The notes under the pieces were generated by a model. It saw only the letters and a list, made by a program, of their open reading frames with translations, searched no databases and was not told where the DNA came from. From Ischnura elegans (taxonomy: Eukaryota; Arthropoda; Insecta; Odonata; Coenagrionidae): 64,000 bases of DNA. Shown in pieces: positions 47,820 through 60,278 of the stretch; positions within the stretch are counted from its first letter, which is position 1; every line of letters begins with the position of its first letter. The DNA lies in the NCBI RefSeq assembly GCF_921293095.1, contig NC_060249.1, forward strand, positions 83,587,907 through 83,651,906, given 5' to 3'. Both the position numbers and the translations under genes were made by a program.

Positions 47820-50320
47820 AAACAATGTATCATTGTTGCTACGAGGAAATATGAATAGTATTCTTGTTTTGTTCCATGGCCAACAAAGGTTCAGCGAACT
47901 TCATGAAATTAACACCTTATCCAAGTGGCAGTCTGGCTGAATTGCCTCATTGAAAAACATGCATGGGCCAGAGGCCCAAGGCAACTTAAAGGGCCTCTAA
48001 AGGCAAAGTCAAAGGGCCCCATTGCAGACACTTAGATTCCATTCACCCATAGTATGCGCAGCCTGAAATATGTTTCCAGACAAGAGTTCCCAATGATGCA
48101 AGATCTCTTCTGCCTCATATTTAAAATGAATCATTACCCAAGCCATAATAAAAACATGATTAAAAATAATCTTTGTCTATAAAATAAATAATATTTTCCT
48201 AAATACGTCATTTTTATAAGTGCAGGTCATTTCTCTATTTCAATGACCAAGTCAATGAAAAAAATTATTGATAATATACATCAGAAAATTTCCAAGTCAG
48301 CATGAAAATATACCACCCATAACCTTAACCAGCAAGAGACCTACCCAAATATTGAAGTAAATCAAAAGTACTAAAAGAAACTTTGCTCCAACTAATGCTT
48401 GTGCAGATGGCATCTGATAATGTGTTTCATGCATTTTTTTAGAAGTAAAGATGGAGCAGAATGGGTAATAAGGGTCATCCTACAAGGGGGCAAGACGGTT
48501 AAATATTCCCTGAAATTTCATCAATAGGAAGAGGAAGGTTTCATCATTACCCTATGTATGACAATAAATGTATACTTTATGCAAGCTTCACATCTACAGC
48601 TACATACTACCCCTCAAGCCATTTCAATAGGTACATATTTGGTGGTGGATGTTACTGCAACATCTGTTGCTAAAAAAAATATTAAAAATGCATGATATAG
48701 ATATGTATTTGACAACAGAGTCCAAACTATAATCCTACAATGATCAGATATTTTAAAAATTTCTCTGCCTGACCGTTTGGCAAAATATCTCATTTATTTT
48801 ACTATTTCTATATAGCAGAGGGAGGCTCCAAGATGTTCTCATTGTTGCTTTGACTGGTATCTTTAGCAATCTAAGCTGAGGATGCAGCCTATGAGAGCAG
48901 TTGCTCCAAGCCTAATTCATGTAAAAGCTGTCCAATTCTCCCTGTTTGCTCACAGCAGTTTTAGACAAATAGGACAGCTTTCCTATGCATTTTATGGATC
49001 AGGTCTATCAGTCCAGGATTCTACTTGCTTGCTGAGAATTCAAGGTGTGGCCTGGTGAGTAGCCATTCCATCTGATAAAAAAGGCTCTTGTCATTCAGGT
49101 TCACATGATTATGGGAGTTTAATTAAGGACAATAATTAACAAATCAGATACTCAGAGTTATTTGTGTTTAATGAAATGAATTTCTTCTTAGCCAAAATGT
49201 TTCACGTGAATAGAAAATCATTTAAATTCCAACAGAAAGTGCAAATCTCAGTTACTCGATTTTCTATCCGCTTAGAATAAGAGTTCTTCGAAACAAGATA
49301 CACAAATCTTTCACAAGTGTTCACACAATGATACACCTCCAACCTAATAAAATAAAAAGCACTATCTCACAGATGCACAAATAACACACACACTCACAGA
49401 GACATACTTTCCACACATTCATTTTCCACTTGAACTCTATAAAATGTACATGCTTTTGATCCAGACAGGATTCCCCTTCAGTTTTCCTCTTGATTTACTA
49501 GAGTATTCTCATTGATAAGTATGACAGCACAGAAGGGTTTAGGTCCTCCTGGATACAAAAACTTTGATGAGAGCTGGACCTGTGATTTCAACCAAAAAAC
49601 TTGAGTCAAATACTATAATTTCACCAAGCAATAAACACAGAAAAAATAAATACATTCCAATATGATCACCACAGTGCCATCCACCACTTCCCTTATCTAG
49701 AAGTTTTTCTAAAGCCAATTTAACCATACATAGATGCTTTTATGACATGATGCATAAGTTTCATGGCATCTTTTCATTCAAGAAAACAAAATTTAAAAAA
49801 ATGATGAAGCTACATATAAGTCCCCCTTACAATATCTTTAATCTGAGAGGGTTTAAAATGTTTAAAACCAATGAAAAAGACTACCTAGAGTATAAATATA
49901 TGTACGCATTCAAATATATATGTATGTATCGCACGGATCCTGAGCTTCATTGCAAAAAAATCAGAAATATATGTACACACATTCAATTTGTGTACCATGG
50001 GTTATCAAATAAATTATTATTCTGCTGAAAGAATTATCTACTCCAAAGATATTCACTGCTTTCATTGATGTAGCCATTTCAACTTCAGAACCAGGGGTCT
50101 TGGGGTCGCTGCCATGGCACAGGAAATAATCAAAATAATTTACAATCTCTTAAAACTATTTATACTGTGAATATATCAAATCACAATAACATGTTATACA
50201 TTATAGGTATTAGTAAAATATACTCCATCATAATAATAGATTAAAGTACAAATGCATAAAATCAGAAAAACACACTCACTGGATGCTGCTCAAGAATTTT
50301 AATTATTATGTAAAATTCTT
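47820..50320. other. intergenic between convergent serpin and MFAP1 genes
   Basis: No gene recognised. It contains a diverged CATCTACAGCTACATACTAC..CTCAAGCCA retroposon tail at about 48590-48660 (related to 22363-22488) and a GGGCC-rich patch at 47965-48030. The remainder is AT-rich. Confidence 0.4.
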
Positions 50321-53300
50321 TTACTGCTGAGCTCCTTGAGCAGGCTTTTTCCTTCTCGCCAGAACTGATGGTCTATCAAATGCTTGCTTCATGCCTGCTG
50401 CTTGGGTACTGTGGAATTTAAGGTTCTGAGCAGTATCAGACACCCATGGAGAATCAAAAGCTGTGGTGTCCTGATCAACTAAGTGAGTGTACTTAGTTCG
50501 ACCACTTCTGCCAAAGTTCTTAACCTATATACAAAAGGATAATGAATGATAAGTGGAATTATATTAATAAGTACCTGAAATGTTACATAAAGAGTAGAAA
50601 CGATCAAGGCACTGACCTGCATAACTTTGGGAAGAATGGTCTTGTCAAAGTGATCATCCAATGTTGCAGCAGAAAAGTCTCTCTTGTACAGCTCATCATC
50701 TTCATCCTTGAAATACAAAAAGAAAGTAAATAAAAGTCCAAGGGAATACAAAATTAATATATGTACTACAATAGAGAAATATTGCAAAAAATATTATGTT
50801 GCAGGAAATATTAAAATATATGAATACTCAAAAAATTAAGCAAGAATTTTCCTAATGATAGAAAAGAAAAACGTCATTATGTATTTCATAGCAGATATCA
50901 AAACCTGCATTTTCCGCAGACTAATAATAAGTAGTTTTTCACCAATTAATGATTTGAAGCCCTTTGGCTGAGTAAGAAATACAGAATAATGGCACAGAAC
51001 TGTAAATGACACTTATTTCCCAACAAACTAGAAGCACAAAAATGCCGTGCGTAGAGTGATAGAATCTTAGAACTTAATTATTATTCCAATACAAGTACAA
51101 AGAAATGAAGCATCAAGGTAATGCCTACACCATACATGAAATTTAGCGACAAGTAACTTCATTTAAAAAGTTGAGGCAAGAAAAGTAATTATTGAAAAAT
51201 AAGATACATATTAATTTTTAATGATATTTTTTCCAAATAGAAAGAGTATCAAGAAAAATGCATGGAATAGCCACAATTTTTCCCAAATACATTAGCTTTG
51301 CTCTAAAATGAATCTACAACAAGTTACCACTCAAAAATTCCCTTCAACATATATTTAAACATTTTAATGCAAAAGCTGAAGATATAGATATATGTATATA
51401 TATTTGCACTTACCAAATAGAAAACTCCTCTGTGATAGTATTTCTGCAAGAATTTGTACTTTCCTTTTGAAGCTTTGTTTGTGATGAGTTTTGGATTTAG
51501 ACGAGCTTCCTGTCTCCTTTCTTCTTCTGTCATATTGCGTAACCTTTCCACTTCCAACTTCTCCTTTTCCATCCTGAAGAGTACAATACATAATATGAAT
51601 ATTAAAGCTTTCCTAGGGAGTGTGCATATTAGACAACATTAAACACTATGAATATGATAAGGCACTACAAATAATGCACTGAAGAATAAAGCAAGAACTT
51701 CAAGAAATCATCGTTATCTATTCGGCAGGAAGGTAATGAAAGTAAATAAAAAAATGACAGAAAATTCCACACTCACTGTTCACGCTCATCACGATCTCTC
51801 TTGATTCTCTTAAGCTCTCGTAACTTCCAAGCTTCATACTCAGCTTCCTCATCTGCACCATCATCTGTATCAACGTCAGCCAATGAGGCTAATATCTGAT
51901 CTTCCCCAGTGGTCACTGTTCCCACACCAACAGTGACTCCACCACCAACACCAGGAGCCAGCCCAAGGGCACCAAGCCCCACGGCTCCCAAACTAAGACT
52001 ACCAGCCGCAGCTGTGCCCAACACACCAACTCCTGATGCCACCTTTTCATTGACTTCCTTACGTATTTCCTCTTCAACCAGCTATTTAAGACGGAGAGAC
52101 AGAAGAAAAACATGAGTAAGCAAACTAGCATGTCCTTTACACACCAAATTGTAAGCTGTCCCTCCATTTTGACTCTTAATTAAATGATAAAATCACAAAC
52201 ATCATCTGTATTTTACTTTATTATGTATAGAAAAAAATATTTCCATTATCAGAAATCTGGTACTTGACTTAATCCTCATGGCTTGCCAGGCACTACATCG
52301 TCAACTTAAAACAATAAACGAGTCACAATAGACCGTATTTGATTGAAAGCAATAAGGGTACAACACTTCTTTCTTATCAAGGTGCTTCAAAACAGAATTA
52401 TAAATAAATATCATAATTCCCTAGGTTAATCACATTAAAACTTCAGGATTCCAAAATTCCATAAAAGCTACATCAGAGTTACACGATTTTGATATGTGAA
52501 GAGGAGTGAAAAAAAAATATATACATGTCTTGTGCACAGGTGGTGACATCTATGCTTTTAAGAGTTTTAAAACAATTAATGCCTTGCCTCACACACACCC
52601 AGTTATCATATGAGTTAAAAATAAACAGTCTGAAACCCTTGCACAATAACTTTCTGGATATATGTATATTAAAAATTAAAATTAGACATTTTAGCTAGGT
52701 ATTTGTAAAACAAATTGCATAAATCTATGAGGAGTTTTAAGATATTCCTAAATGCTGAATGTGATGTGAAAGTACCAGATACCGTAAAGAATGGTAAGAG
52801 AAGAGCACGAAGAACTAGTGACTCACATAAATATACGAAAATAAGTTTTTAAATTGTACCCAAGATGACACAATTTTGAGCATAAATAGATGTTCACTCT
52901 TACTCTCTCAGCAGCGGACAATTCTTGAAAAGATGTCACTGTACATGAAATGACTCTTGAGATGGAGAAAGTTTATCAGAGGAACATTTGGCAGAGGTAT
53001 AGTAATGTGAAAGCCTTACCTTGAGTGTGGTTTTCCTCCTCTCCTCTGCCAATTTCTTGGCTTCAGCCTCTGCAGCTCTTTGGCGCCCAGCTTCTCTCTC
53101 CCGTTCCAGGATTGTTATACGGTCTCGTTTACGAACAAAAACAGGCTTGAGTCGAGGACCAGTTTCTTCTTCCTCTGAATCTATTGAGAATACACAGAGT
53201 TGAAATGGCTAATCATTAATCTTGTAATCTTTAAAAAAAATTAACGGAATTATCAAATGATTGATAGTTATGCACATACTAGTTTTACATGAATACAAAA

Positions 53301-55735
53301 TTTTAAGGAATGACAAAAGCTCAATGGCCGAGAAAAATAACATGTTTTTCATCTTTTGCTAAGCCTTTGCTTTACATCCAGCAATAACTTGAAATATATT
53401 TCCTGATCTATAAACCTACCTGTGCATTCTTCGTACTCTGATGATTCTGCCTCAGAACCTTCTGATATTCTCCCATCTTCTTCTTTGTCCAAAACTTCTG
53501 GTTCCTTGAAAAATAATAAATACAGTTGGAATACACTGAATTTTACAATGAAATGATGATGAACGAGTGATACACTAATAAGTGACTTTGCATTTAGATT
53601 TTAATTTTTTGCATAAATAAAAATTAAGATTAATCCATCAAAAATGTAGCCTTTTTAATAAGAAATCATGATTTCCCTGAAGTTTTCCTCACAGATGATG
53701 GCAGTGCATAAATTATTGATCTATATTTTATAAAAATGCTTTCATAATATTGGTTTTCTAATACTTGAAGTTTTTCATCTCTCAACAAGAAACTATAGCA
53801 TTAATTGTTAGAAAATATTGACCAATCGGCTAATAGTATCATAATAATATGATAGAAGTTCTGTTGGTGGATTTATTGTCTAGCATGAGCTGCACAATTC
53901 ACGTGGTATTAAAAATTGCACATATCCCGTATACATTTCCCATTAACAATGTACACAGTAATTAAAATATTGGAGGAGATGGGAATGTTGTTCAAATTTC
54001 CCTCCTATTGGCACTATAAAAAATATCAAATCTCCATTTCCGCACTGCGGCAAAAGGGGTTCAATTTGTTGCAATACTTTTGAATTCAACTGTACATTGA
54101 CATCCACCCTTCCAACAAGTTTGACCTTTCTCCATTCCTTTCATCCCAAAAACCCTCTCCAGCTAGGTTAAATTCTTGGCTCTGATCTTCAGCCAGCTCC
54201 CTGAAGGCTTTCATTGTGGACAGTCCATTTTTCTCCCATTTCTAACCAATAAAAGAGTTACACCAGATTTAGGGAAAGTTTAAAAACCAGTTCCCAAATT
54301 GGAAATGTTAATCATAATGGTGGCCACAATTAGTATATCTGTTTCATTGAGATAAGATTTGCTGACTAATTATAACTAATACTCAGCAACAGAAGAGAAA
54401 CCAAAAAAAAACATACTTCTTGAACTTTTTTCTCAAAGAGAAGTTTCTGACGCAGCATCTGTCTCCTACGTTCAATTTCTTCATCACTGAGTTCATCTTC
54501 CTCTTCTTCATCGTCTTCATCATCGATTTCTTTCCTCCTTCTGCTTTCCATCTCCATTTCTTCCTCCATGGCATCTTCAGCATCCTCAACGTCCATCAAA
54601 TCTGGCTCTTCCTGAGGCTCTTCTCCCTCATCAACAACTTCTGGAGCATGAATATGCCTAGACAAAATAATGATCATATTATCCATGTACAAGAATTACT
54701 ATGACAATTTTACCTAAGTTAATATTGATAGTCGATAAATAACATTTACTGTAAAAGCTACAGCAATAGTATAATTTTCTCCTTGCCATCCGTGATGGAC
54801 TGCAACGGCCAAGAATCTATTGTAACAGGAGGAATTAAAATAGTGCACTATTCTGAACAGTGGCCTGTAAATTCCAAGGTCTCTGACTTGATTTCAGGCC
54901 GCTGTTAATTTATACTCAAGAGTCCGCTCTTAATAAGCAACGGCACATTGAGAAAGCATTTTGACTTATATAAAGATTATAACAGCATTTATACTCTAAC
55001 ATAAACTATTCATGCGTCCTATAACATTTAACAACCGATATTTAACACTCATTTCATATCTCCCTCGGCAAATTCAGTTGAAATTCAATTTAAACGTCAA
55101 TTTATAAATAGATACCTACACTTACCTTTTGGATTCTACTTCCCAGAATAAAACCAAGTGAAAATAGGAGCAGCAGGGCAAGATTAAAGTACGAGTGCAA
55201 ATGAAAACCTTTAAATTACTCCATTACCTATGCCTCTCTATTCTTGCTTCCCCTTCGTCAGCTTCTTCAGTATCTGCAGTTGCTGGCTCTAACAATCCCT
55301 CTTTCCTCTTCAGCCTCCTGAGCCTTCTATCTTCCACCTCTTCATCTTCTTCCTCAGCTTCCACAACCGCTCCAATTTCTTCGCCAATGCCTCCACGAGA
55401 ATGATGGTGATGGTGCACATGCCTCCGCTGTTGTTCAATGAAATCATCTTCCTCCGATTCTTCTTCACTGCTGGACATGGGAGCATAGTCTGGTCGTTTT
55501 CCTGACACATACCTATGGACTTTGACTTTCTGCATAGACACCTCACCTAAAAAAATATTTGTTCATTATATACATCGAAATGATATGAGCCAGCGCATTA
55601 TAATGGCACCATCAAGTTCATGCCACAGAGGATAAACATAACATGTTGCGGCTTGTTTACGTTTTTACCTTTCTCATTTCTAACGGGAATGGCACCCGCT
55701 GTACTTTGAATACTGGGCCCCGCTTTGGAACTCAT
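50321..55735 (-). CDS. Mfap1: microfibrillar-associated protein 1 (spliceosome component)
   Basis: Nine exons (minus): 55735-55669, 55546-55228, 54657-54417, 53504-53420, 53180-53020, 52081-51777, 51573-51414, 50706-50617 and 50524-50321. Every junction keeps phase, giving 543 aa. MFAP1 is a nuclear protein of the spliceosomal B complex that supports pre-mRNA splicing. Visible here: [20 protein letters not shown] start, [20 protein letters not shown], long acidic/coiled-coil stretches ([20 protein letters not shown]), [10 protein letters not shown]-like segment, and the most conserved C-terminal part ([41 protein letters not shown]). The family is usually about 440-480 aa; the extra length comes mainly from a Gly/Val/Ala-rich insert in exon 6 (52042-51870). 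No truncation is seen. Confidence 0.97.
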
Positions 55736-56774
55736 TTTTAAGAGTGGTTAATCGAATGATTCACAATAGAAAACGAAATAAACACTGCTCGAAAGTGTTG
55801 TTTTCTCTTTCACGGATCGAAAAAGCGTTATTCTACTGTTATTATAAATGGAATTTCATTTGTTCCCGTAATGCGCATTCCAAGAATCCTTCAAGGCGCA
55901 TTCGATAATGTTTTCAAATCTGTGATATCGGGTGATATGGTTCTTTCGAAGTGATTTATTCCTAAATGAAATCTTTTGGAACAAATTTTAAGCATTTGAA
56001 TGTTACTATCAATCTTATTGTTATTAACTACGATCGAGAAGTTGTAATTATTGGAAAGATTGTAAACTGTTACATGACGAGAGGAAATTGACCATGTCAA
56101 TCTATGGGGGAAGTAAGGTAGGCAGCATTTGGTGTATTGTTAATTGTTTACGCTATAAAATATTTTTAAAGAGAATTGTTCCGAAATTAATTTTTGTTAT
56201 TGAAATGCTTTTAATGAGAAATTAAAGACACCTGCCTACGTCATTCACTGGAATAACTTTAATTCCGAATACGTGGACTAATAGCTCAAAGAGGGTGTCT
56301 TATCATCTCCCAGTGTGATCTTCCTTTTTCGGAAGTTTAGTGACCTTAAAATTTTGTTGGCAGAATGGAGTTCCTGATAGTGAATTCCTTATTGCATTTG
56401 GTATTTTGATTTATAACTTCATTATTACATCTTACTTGACGTAATATTATGTAATTAGATTATGTAATACCTATGTGAGTAGTACCCATTTTTGTCTATG
56501 CCGTATTTGGATGTCTGCCATTGTCATATTTAACTAATGAAGACTACCGCTGATATTTCAAAAAGTTTGAAGCATGCATGTGATGAAGTTGGTTATCGTA
56601 TTCGTTGTACTTAATATTATGAAAAATCTACGTAGACTTTGTTTTGTTGTATTATGAAGAGTTTTGACTGTCAATTAATTGAAAGATCGTGAGGTTACTA
56701 ATGCTTTGTTTGTAGGCACTCGTAAAACTCAGAATTTTTGTGGATACAGCACCATGATGGAGAATTTTTAAATT
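55736..56774. other. 5' flank of MFAP1
   Basis: Should contain the MFAP1 promoter, but no clear TATA or initiator is visible. Otherwise AT-rich with short frames only. Confidence 0.35.
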
Positions 56775-57554
56775 TTAACCCTTTCACACTGGTTAGGTTT
56801 TTCTTGAAATTTTGTCGCTTTGTATGGGGAAAGATAAGAATCTCTCAGGAATCCTTCTTTTTGACTCCTGTCTTCAAAGTTTGGAAACCTTCCCTTTGTT
56901 TAGTTTCCAACTACTTCTCACTGACAAGGCTTTAGAGGTATTAGTCACCCAAACTTACCTCTTTGCAGGGTCGATTATGCTGAACAGTGTATGTCCAAAG
57001 ACAAGAATTACTTGATGGAAGGATTTAACTAAATATTTTACTGCTTTTTAAGCCTTATTTCTTTCACTGGAGCTATCAAAATTGCCCATGTCCCAGATTA
57101 TTTGGACTTCCAATTAGATTCAAAACGCATCATTTGAACGATTTGTATTGCTTCAGGAAACACATGTTGAGTGATCGTTTCAAGGCAATTCTTCAACCTC
57201 TTCATTTCATATACATCCCAGGTACCTCTGACTAACTATTCAAAATTAGGCCCTGACCCCCTCAGGTGACTTCTGTGTGGATGAGTCTATGGTTACATGG
57301 AGAGGTAGGCTGGGATTTCATTAGTGTATGAATGCAAAATACCACAGATAAGGAGTAAAGTTGTATCTGTTGATGGAAGCAAAGGGTTTGGTGCTGCAGG
57401 TCCTCATATATCAAGGGTATTCCTACTCATAAGTGTCTGGGAAAGGGCATTTCGAGAAGTTGTTAAAAAAAATGATGGCAAATCATTTTGATTGCAGCCG
57501 CTCCATTTATATGAACAACTGTGATAATTTTGTAGCCACTTCCAGATTCCATCT

Positions 57555-57777
57555 TGTAGGGTTCTTTTAATTATAAAACACCAACTCCGGGTTCAACAAT
57601 TTATTGTCACTCCGTTACATCGAGGCTTGACGTCGAGTTGTATACTGCCCCCGTCATGCCGGGCCACGGCCTTTCATGCGAACGGCAGGTGATGACGCAC
57701 AGGCTCTGCGTTAGTCAGCCGCCTCCGTTAGTCAGCCGCCTCAGTTGACTCTCTCGGCCGGCACCTGGATCCCAACA
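57555..57777 (-). repeat. LTR (3' in element orientation)
   Basis: 223 bp. Differs from the other LTR chiefly by one fewer copy of a short internal GTCAGCCGCCTCCGTTA unit. Confidence 0.9.
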
Positions 57778-57872
57778 CCCTCCCTTCTCTGCAAGAAAGA
57801 AAAGTGTTAGCCTCTTATCTCTCACACATGCATATTGGTTTTCTCACCACCCGCCCGCTTCTTGTCATTATT

Positions 57873-58883
57873 TCACCCTGATGGAATTCCTTGCAATTTA
57901 TCTTCAACCACGAGGGACCCTATCACTGTTACGTCTGCCCCCGTGTCTATTTTGAATTTAATATCGACACCATTCAGTGTGACTGTGACCCACCATGGCT
58001 CTACATTAGTATCTACAATTCCCAAGTAATAAATATCTTCTTCGTCGTCTTCTTCCCGGACTACGACGGTCCCCACGGATTTCCGCAATCTACACATTTT
58101 TCTCCAATGACCCTTCTTACTGCACGCGTGGCACGTTGACTGTCTCGCGGGGCAAGTTGGGAACGCGTGTTGAGGACTACGCCCGCATCTGCCGCATCTC
58201 TGGTGCTGGCTCTGTCCGCTGCATCCCCCTGGTGATGCTCGCTTGCCGCTAATTGGTTTAGTCCTCTTCTTTACTTCACTAACCTCATAGTCTGATGCCA
58301 CTCCGCGATGCGTTGACCCTTGGGTGCCTCTCAGCAGCCCCTGTTGGCGCTGCACCTCTTCCGCCTGACGTGCCTTCCGTAGAGCCACTTCCAGTGTTAG
58401 GCCCGGATCCATCTGCAACGCTTGCGACAGCTTCGCGTCGTAGACTCCGACCACAATTCGATCTCGGAGAAGATCGTCCTGGAGTGACCCATATTCGCAA
58501 TATTGTATGAGGCGATACAGGTCTGAGATGAATTCATCCACTGCTTCTCCCTCCTTCTGGCAGCGTTGGTTAAATTTCGCCCTCATGTATACGACGTTTA
58601 CCCGTCCCATGTAGTGATTCTTGAATTCTTCGTATACCTTCTTGTATTTCTTCTTATCCGCTGCTGACAGCTGTAGGCTAAGCAGTACGTCTTCCGCCTT
58701 TTCGCCCATCACGTACACCAGCATGTTGAGTTGCTCCTCGTCGCTCTGCTTCTTCAGCCCAGACGCAACCCAGTATCTCTCCCAACGTTGCGCCCATCGC
58801 GGCCAATCCTCCGCCACGAAAGAAAATTGGGAGGGCGCCGTCACGCCTGCTGTTAGCACGAACGTGCTGTTGCCTTCCGCCAT
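57873..58883 (-). pseudogene. gag-type region of the Gypsy fossil
   Basis: A 336-codon region of the LTR element with a capsid-like part, a Cys/His zinc-knuckle pair, and the beginning of a retroviral-type protease (DTGADV). The type matches gag proteins of insect Ty3/Gypsy elements often annotated as K02A2.6-like. It is part of an incomplete element. Confidence 0.85.
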
Positions 58884-58922
58884 GTGGATCTCGCCGCTGC
58901 GTTCCTGGCACCGCTGCCACCA

Positions 58923-59162
58923 TGTAGGGTTCTTTTAATTATAAAACACCAACTCCGGGTTCAACAATTTATTGTCACTCCGTTACATCGAGGCTTGACG
59001 TCGAGTTGTATACTGCCCCCGTCATGCCGGGCCACGGCCTTTCATGCGAACGGCAGGTGATGACGCACAGGCTCTGCGTTAGTCAGCCGCCTCCGTTAGT
59101 CAGCCGCCTCCGTTAGTCAGCCGCCTCAGTTGACTCTCTCGGCCGGCACCTGGATCCCAACA
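58923..59162 (-). repeat. LTR (5' in element orientation)
   Basis: 240 bp. Carries one extra 17-bp GTCAGCCGCCTCCGTTA unit compared with the partner repeat; otherwise the two look nearly identical. Confidence 0.9.
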
Positions 59163-59645
59163 CATCTGAGTTGGAAAAAGTTACGTGATGGGGACACTGA
59201 GGCTAGGCAGGAAAGGTATCTGGTATGGTATTCGGAGGAGGCGACCGACAGCTGAGGTCATTCGTGCCATGAGGGAAGGGTTGGTACGGAAAGGTGGAGA
59301 GAAACCTGATGTTGGCATTAGCCTGCTCTTTACAAAAGGCACCAAGGGGTCTACGGCTTAACATCCTGAAATGTCCTCCACACATCATTTTAAGCAGAAA
59401 TCTGGCATTCTCTGAAAACTGAATTTTGTGCACAAGTGATTGATGCTATTAAGAGATGAGTTCGTATGTAAAAAAAGCTGCAGGCAGTGGTTGAATACTA
59501 CAAATGCATGAGTGCCATCGATAATTTGGATCAAATGATATCTTATTATTTCATTAAGAGGAAATCCATCAAATGGTGTATAAAGTTTTCCTCCACCTAC
59601 TGAACAGCTACTTTTTATTTATGAAAAACATAGGAAAATTCCTCT

Positions 59646-60278
59646 CATCGATTTTCAGCTTCATAATATTGGCAATTTAAAAAACTTCTCATTTAAAGAG
59701 ACAATCGTCATCCCAGCTCGCCTCATCCACAAAATTGCAAGGCTTGATTTGGTTTTATACACAATACTGCCCAAGAGAAAAAAAAAGTGTAATGCCGGAA
59801 AGTATCAAATGAATGACAGGATACTTGCAACATTTTGATTTCAAGTTTATAAAAAATCAGGGTTTACTTTTTTAAGAATGAAAATATGGTCCCAGCTCCA
59901 AATCTCATGAATAGCTTGATTAATATAACATTTGATAATATTAAATTCTTGCCAAAATTCCAGTCAGCTTGGCTTTAAAATGTGGTGAATGAGAAATGTG
60001 TTGAGTGGAGTAGTTAAATGCTGTTGTTTCAAGGCTTTTTTGGGGTTGCAGTCCTAAGTAGTTGATAGCTTGTTTGCTGAGGTAGCTGAATGAAACCCTT
60101 GTTTTTTTTTATTTGTTTAGTAAATGTGTTTTTATTCCATTCACAACTGTATTTCATGCATATGTTTGAATTTCTTTTGCTTCAGATAACCATATTGATT
60201 TTCAAGGCCACATTTATCTTTAGTGATAGGGAGTCTTATCTCTCAGTCTTTTCAGTTGTATGAGTGAAGAAGGCAAAT
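59646..60278. other. 5' flank of the GH35 gene
   Basis: AT-rich sequence without a recognised element. Expected to hold the promoter; no TATA box at a convincing distance was found. Confidence 0.3.

Larger units (their letters stand above)
57555..59162 (-). mobile_element. Ty3/Gypsy LTR retrotransposon, short broken copy (fossil)
   Basis: Two near-identical direct terminal repeats (57555-57777 and 58923-59162) flank about 1.1 kb. They begin TG and end CA, and the insertion is bounded by the 5-bp duplication CATCT (57550-57554 and 59163-59167). Read on the minus strand, the interior has a primer-binding-like TGGTGGCAGC next to the 5' repeat, a gag-type region with zinc knuckles and the start of an aspartic protease, and a purine-rich tract before the 3' repeat. 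The polymerase region is absent, so this is a broken, non-autonomous copy. Similarity of the two repeats suggests a recent insertion. Confidence 0.9.
56775..59645 (+). mobile_element. piggyBac-type DNA transposon relic 2, split by an LTR element
   Basis: A possible left end is TTAA (56775-56778) followed by CCCTTTCACACTGG. Transposase pieces on the plus strand in several frames: LSDRFKAILQPLHFI (about 57173), VDESMVTWRGRLGF (about 57277), LLMEAKG and SIYMNNCDNF (about 57505-57535). After the LTR insertion come VVEYYKCMSAIDNLDQMISY (about 59484-59545) and KRKSIKWCIKF. This is the usual piggyBac order. Frames change repeatedly and stops are frequent, so the copy is dead. No right TTAA end was identified. 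Confidence 0.7.

Noticed and set aside
51773-52115. MFAP1 Gly/Val insert as an unspliced intron
   Set aside because: The insert is in frame with no stop, flanks are conserved, and no GT-AG pair removing it in phase was seen. Kept as coding, but listed for checking.
54420-54704. 94-aa Phe-rich plus-strand frame
   Set aside because: Exact antisense of the Glu/Lys-rich MFAP1 exon 3, which turns into Phe/Leu/Ser codons.
58295-58938. Plus-strand frames opposite the Gypsy gag region
   Set aside because: They are antisense shadows of the element's gag-type region, with no recognisable product.
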